64,000 nt of DNA, taken from the NCBI GenBank assembly GCA_907163375.1, contig CAJQUW010001979.1:248001-312000 (forward strand), given 5' to 3'. Origin of the DNA: Prostheceraeus crozeri (taxonomy: Eukaryota > Platyhelminthes > Polycladida > Euryleptidae). Shown here piece by piece: positions 61,660 to 64,000 of the stretch; the stretch's first letter is position 1, and each line of letters begins with the position of its first letter. The position numbers were made by a program, and so were the translations under genes. Below the pieces are notes generated by a model, which saw nothing but the letters and a program-made list of their open reading frames with translations, was not told the DNA's origin and did not search any database.

Positions 61660-62300
61660 TTCGGATTGCAGGAAAAGCAACAAAGTTGAATAAGTTTGTT
61701 TATTCTACGAGTCTGAAAATCGACGAGAATAAGACAAAGGTTATGGTGACTGACGTTGATGTTGCCAAGCCTGCGAAATAGTCATGTGTTAAACAGGAAA
61801 CGGAGTGGGAGCAAACTAACTGTATAGTGCAACTTTTGCAAGAAGTAGATCCACAGATGTGCGAAAATATATACCGTGTGTATAAGGAAGTGTATCAACT
61901 ACAGCCTGTAGCTGCAAGCACTGCTGTGGCATGCCTCTGAGAGTTACTGATATTCCTCGCTTCCAAGGCTACTTCAGTCAAATTGAAATGGAAAGTTTAT
62001 GCCATCTGTCTCAGACGGGGATCTATGGGTCTGAGGCGTGGACCTTGTGTTCATAAACGATTCAGAGAACCGAGATGAGAATGGTGATGTGGATATCAGA
62101 TTAAAAGCTGGTCGACAGAATGTCTACTGAAGAATTTTGACTAGCAATGGAGCTTCCTTCGATCTCGAAAGTCGTTCGATAAAGATGTCTGCGATAGTTT
62201 GGGAACGCAGCGAGACACTATACCGACTGAAGTGGAAGATCGCCATCAGAAGAAACCCTTCCAAACAAGAGTAGTCCAGAAGGTGAACATTAAAGGGTTT
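61660..62300 (+). mobile_element. LINE reverse transcriptase 3' fragment, degenerate
   Basis: Pieces in different frames read SLKIDENKTKVMVTDVD (61710-61760), KWKVYAICL, IYGSEAWTLC (about 62010-62050), and then RTEMRMV, LVDRMSTEEF, SKVV and FGNAARH. They follow the thumb and C-terminal order of the RTE-related LINE seen at 15679-16481 (K-VYA-C, YGSE-W, WFGH). Many stops and frame changes. Confidence 0.6.
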
Positions 62301-64000
62301 GGTGAATAAGTGAGAATTGCTATAATTTCGTCGAATGCTTTTTTTTAAATATACGGTGTGAGTTTCTTTTGGGAACAAGGTGAAATTCCGTGCTGATTGG
62401 GAAGCATCTGATCGCTGCTTCATTTTTCTTTACCAATCGCACCAGCACTATCATGCAGCGTAAAATGAAAATTACATGTCGATGCGATGAACAAGCATTT
62501 TTCATAGTAAAAAGCTTGTGGTGTGCTTTATTAAGCCTTCATACCGTTAATGAGCTTTAGTCACACTAATTAAATAGTCAATTGATTGACTTGAAAACTC
62601 TTTTAAAACACCGAAATACGTCAATTTTGCTTCACGGCTGTCATCGTGTAAAATATTCATACACAATTTGATTAAAAGAAGGATGTGTTATCAGATGGCA
62701 AACACAACTATTAATGTATGTATGCATTCAACAAGCACATTCTCAATTGGTCGATGATGTTTGTACAAGTTATCTGAGGTAGACGTTTACGGCTGATAAA
62801 CGTTCGTTAAATTATTTACCGGAAGAGTGGAGTATTCATGAATAACGACAGCTAACAAACTTAATTAGTAATTTTTGTATCATGATTACGCGATTATTAA
62901 TATTATAAATTCTCTTCTTTCGGGGACACTGACGTTTTGCTGAACAAGCCGACGTTTCGCATTGTATTTGTTTGATCAAGTGTCTAATATCTTGAGCATG
63001 ATCCAACATAAATATATCGAAACTGCATGAAAGAAACATAATTTTGTATCTATCTTACTATATCCTGGACAGCATAATTTCAGGGGTGAGGCCACCACAT
63101 TTGGATCTGCAACACATTTTGTCACATTTTGATATTCAAGTTTTGTCACATTTTGTCACACATCGATGAGCTTTCATGTCACATTTTGTCACATGCCCAT
63201 TGACATGAATGCTACATTTCGTCACATGCTGATGGAAACATATGTACAAATTTTGACACATGGTGTGCAGGAAATTGGCAGCTTTCGAAATTGCCATTTT
63301 TTGCTGCCCTATCGATGAATGTATATATCACACGCGTTATAATGTGACAAGATCGAGAAATCTACAACTTATTATTACTACTTTTTGTCATCTAAGGAGT
63401 TTCATAGAAATTGTCATTGAAGATATCTGACAGTTGCCCCGAGATATGTGGCAACAGCGAAACAGACCATGGGTAAGGCCTTAACACCTTTATTTTTGTT
63501 TTAAGTGAAAAATTGCACTCACAGGTTGCGATTATGATTATTTTTAATGTCTTAAATTCATTTTGATGGTAAACAAAAAGCACGCATTCGGAATAAATTC
63601 AACAAAATTAATTCACAGACAATATAAATTCGCACCAAAAAGAGCACTTTTACTCGTAATTCTGTTTTCAGTGAAGAAATATCATTCAGTTTTGTTACAA
63701 TTGTCATTATTCCTAGGATTGCGTGCATTATCGGAACTACAACTTCGCAAGGACTACTGCGATTTGGAAATGACGATCGAAAAACTATGACCACATGAAA
63801 TGAATGTTGCAATTGGGCCATCAAGCTCAAAGTCAACTTTAAACAAGCGAACTAATAGCATCACGATTTACCTGGCGGAAGTGCAAGTCACCAATGGGAG
63901 CACGGAGAAACATATCTATCTTACATATGCCGAGTACAAATCAAAGTCAAAGAATAAAGTCGTCGTTATTTCACTCAGACAAGTTGATGCTCCTCTGTGA
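62301..64000. other. Right end: short degenerate tandem repeat, no secure gene
   Basis: The stretch 63111-63265 repeats the core TTTTGTCACA about eight times with changes. The plus-strand frame 63800-64000 (66 codons, stop at the last base) has no recognised family. No further exon of the membrane-protein gene was recognised. Confidence 0.4.

Noticed and set aside
63558..64000. Overlapping frames on both strands at the right edge
   Set aside because: They oppose each other, match no family and touch the window end. A possible minus-strand donor CAG|GTAAAT near 63872 has an in-frame stop close upstream in the only plausible frame.

Overview
The window is AT-rich animal nuclear DNA. It has GT-AG introns with consistent phases, tRNA-derived SINEs, non-LTR retrotransposon remnants, Tc1/mariner elements, a hAT-type MITE and a foldback element. 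The mixture, and the foldback with 8-bp target duplications (known from sea urchin TU elements), suits a marine invertebrate, possibly an echinoderm or hemichordate. The species cannot be fixed from the sequence. No rRNA, CRISPR, operon or bacterial feature is present.

Region 1-18013 (+ strand) holds the 3' two thirds of an NMDA-type glutamate receptor subunit 1 gene (GRIN1/GluN1). Eight exons join in phase, from the end of the amino-terminal domain through ligand-binding half S1, M1-M3, S2 and M4 to a short cytoplasmic tail and stop. The 5' exons lie left of the window. The protein is clearly GluN1 but departs from the vertebrate subunit at several glycine-pocket positions, and its M3-S2 linker reads DRPEAL instead of DRPEER. 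Its introns carry an RTE-type LINE endonuclease, a reverse transcriptase fragment, two Tc1 elements (one inside a nested structure), several SINEs and an RTE-type LINE 3' end.

Region 18014-25567 lies between two convergent genes and is mostly transposable elements: a hAT-like MITE, a degenerate CR1/Jockey-like reverse transcriptase, a 1.68-kb foldback element with 184-bp subrepeats, and a 429-bp MITE with CACTA-like ends.

Region 25568-60203 (- strand) holds the 3' part of a second gene whose product I cannot name. Three phase-matched exons encode a Ser/Thr-rich stalk, one transmembrane helix and a cytoplasmic tail of about 295 residues with a membrane-proximal Cys cluster and an SH3-type proline motif. 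Introns are about 7.9 kb and 25.5 kb. They are poor in coding signal and carry a mariner-like element, SINEs and small palindromic elements. The 5' exons lie right of 60203, probably outside the window. The far right end holds an inverted second copy of the hAT MITE, a LINE fragment and a short degenerate tandem repeat.
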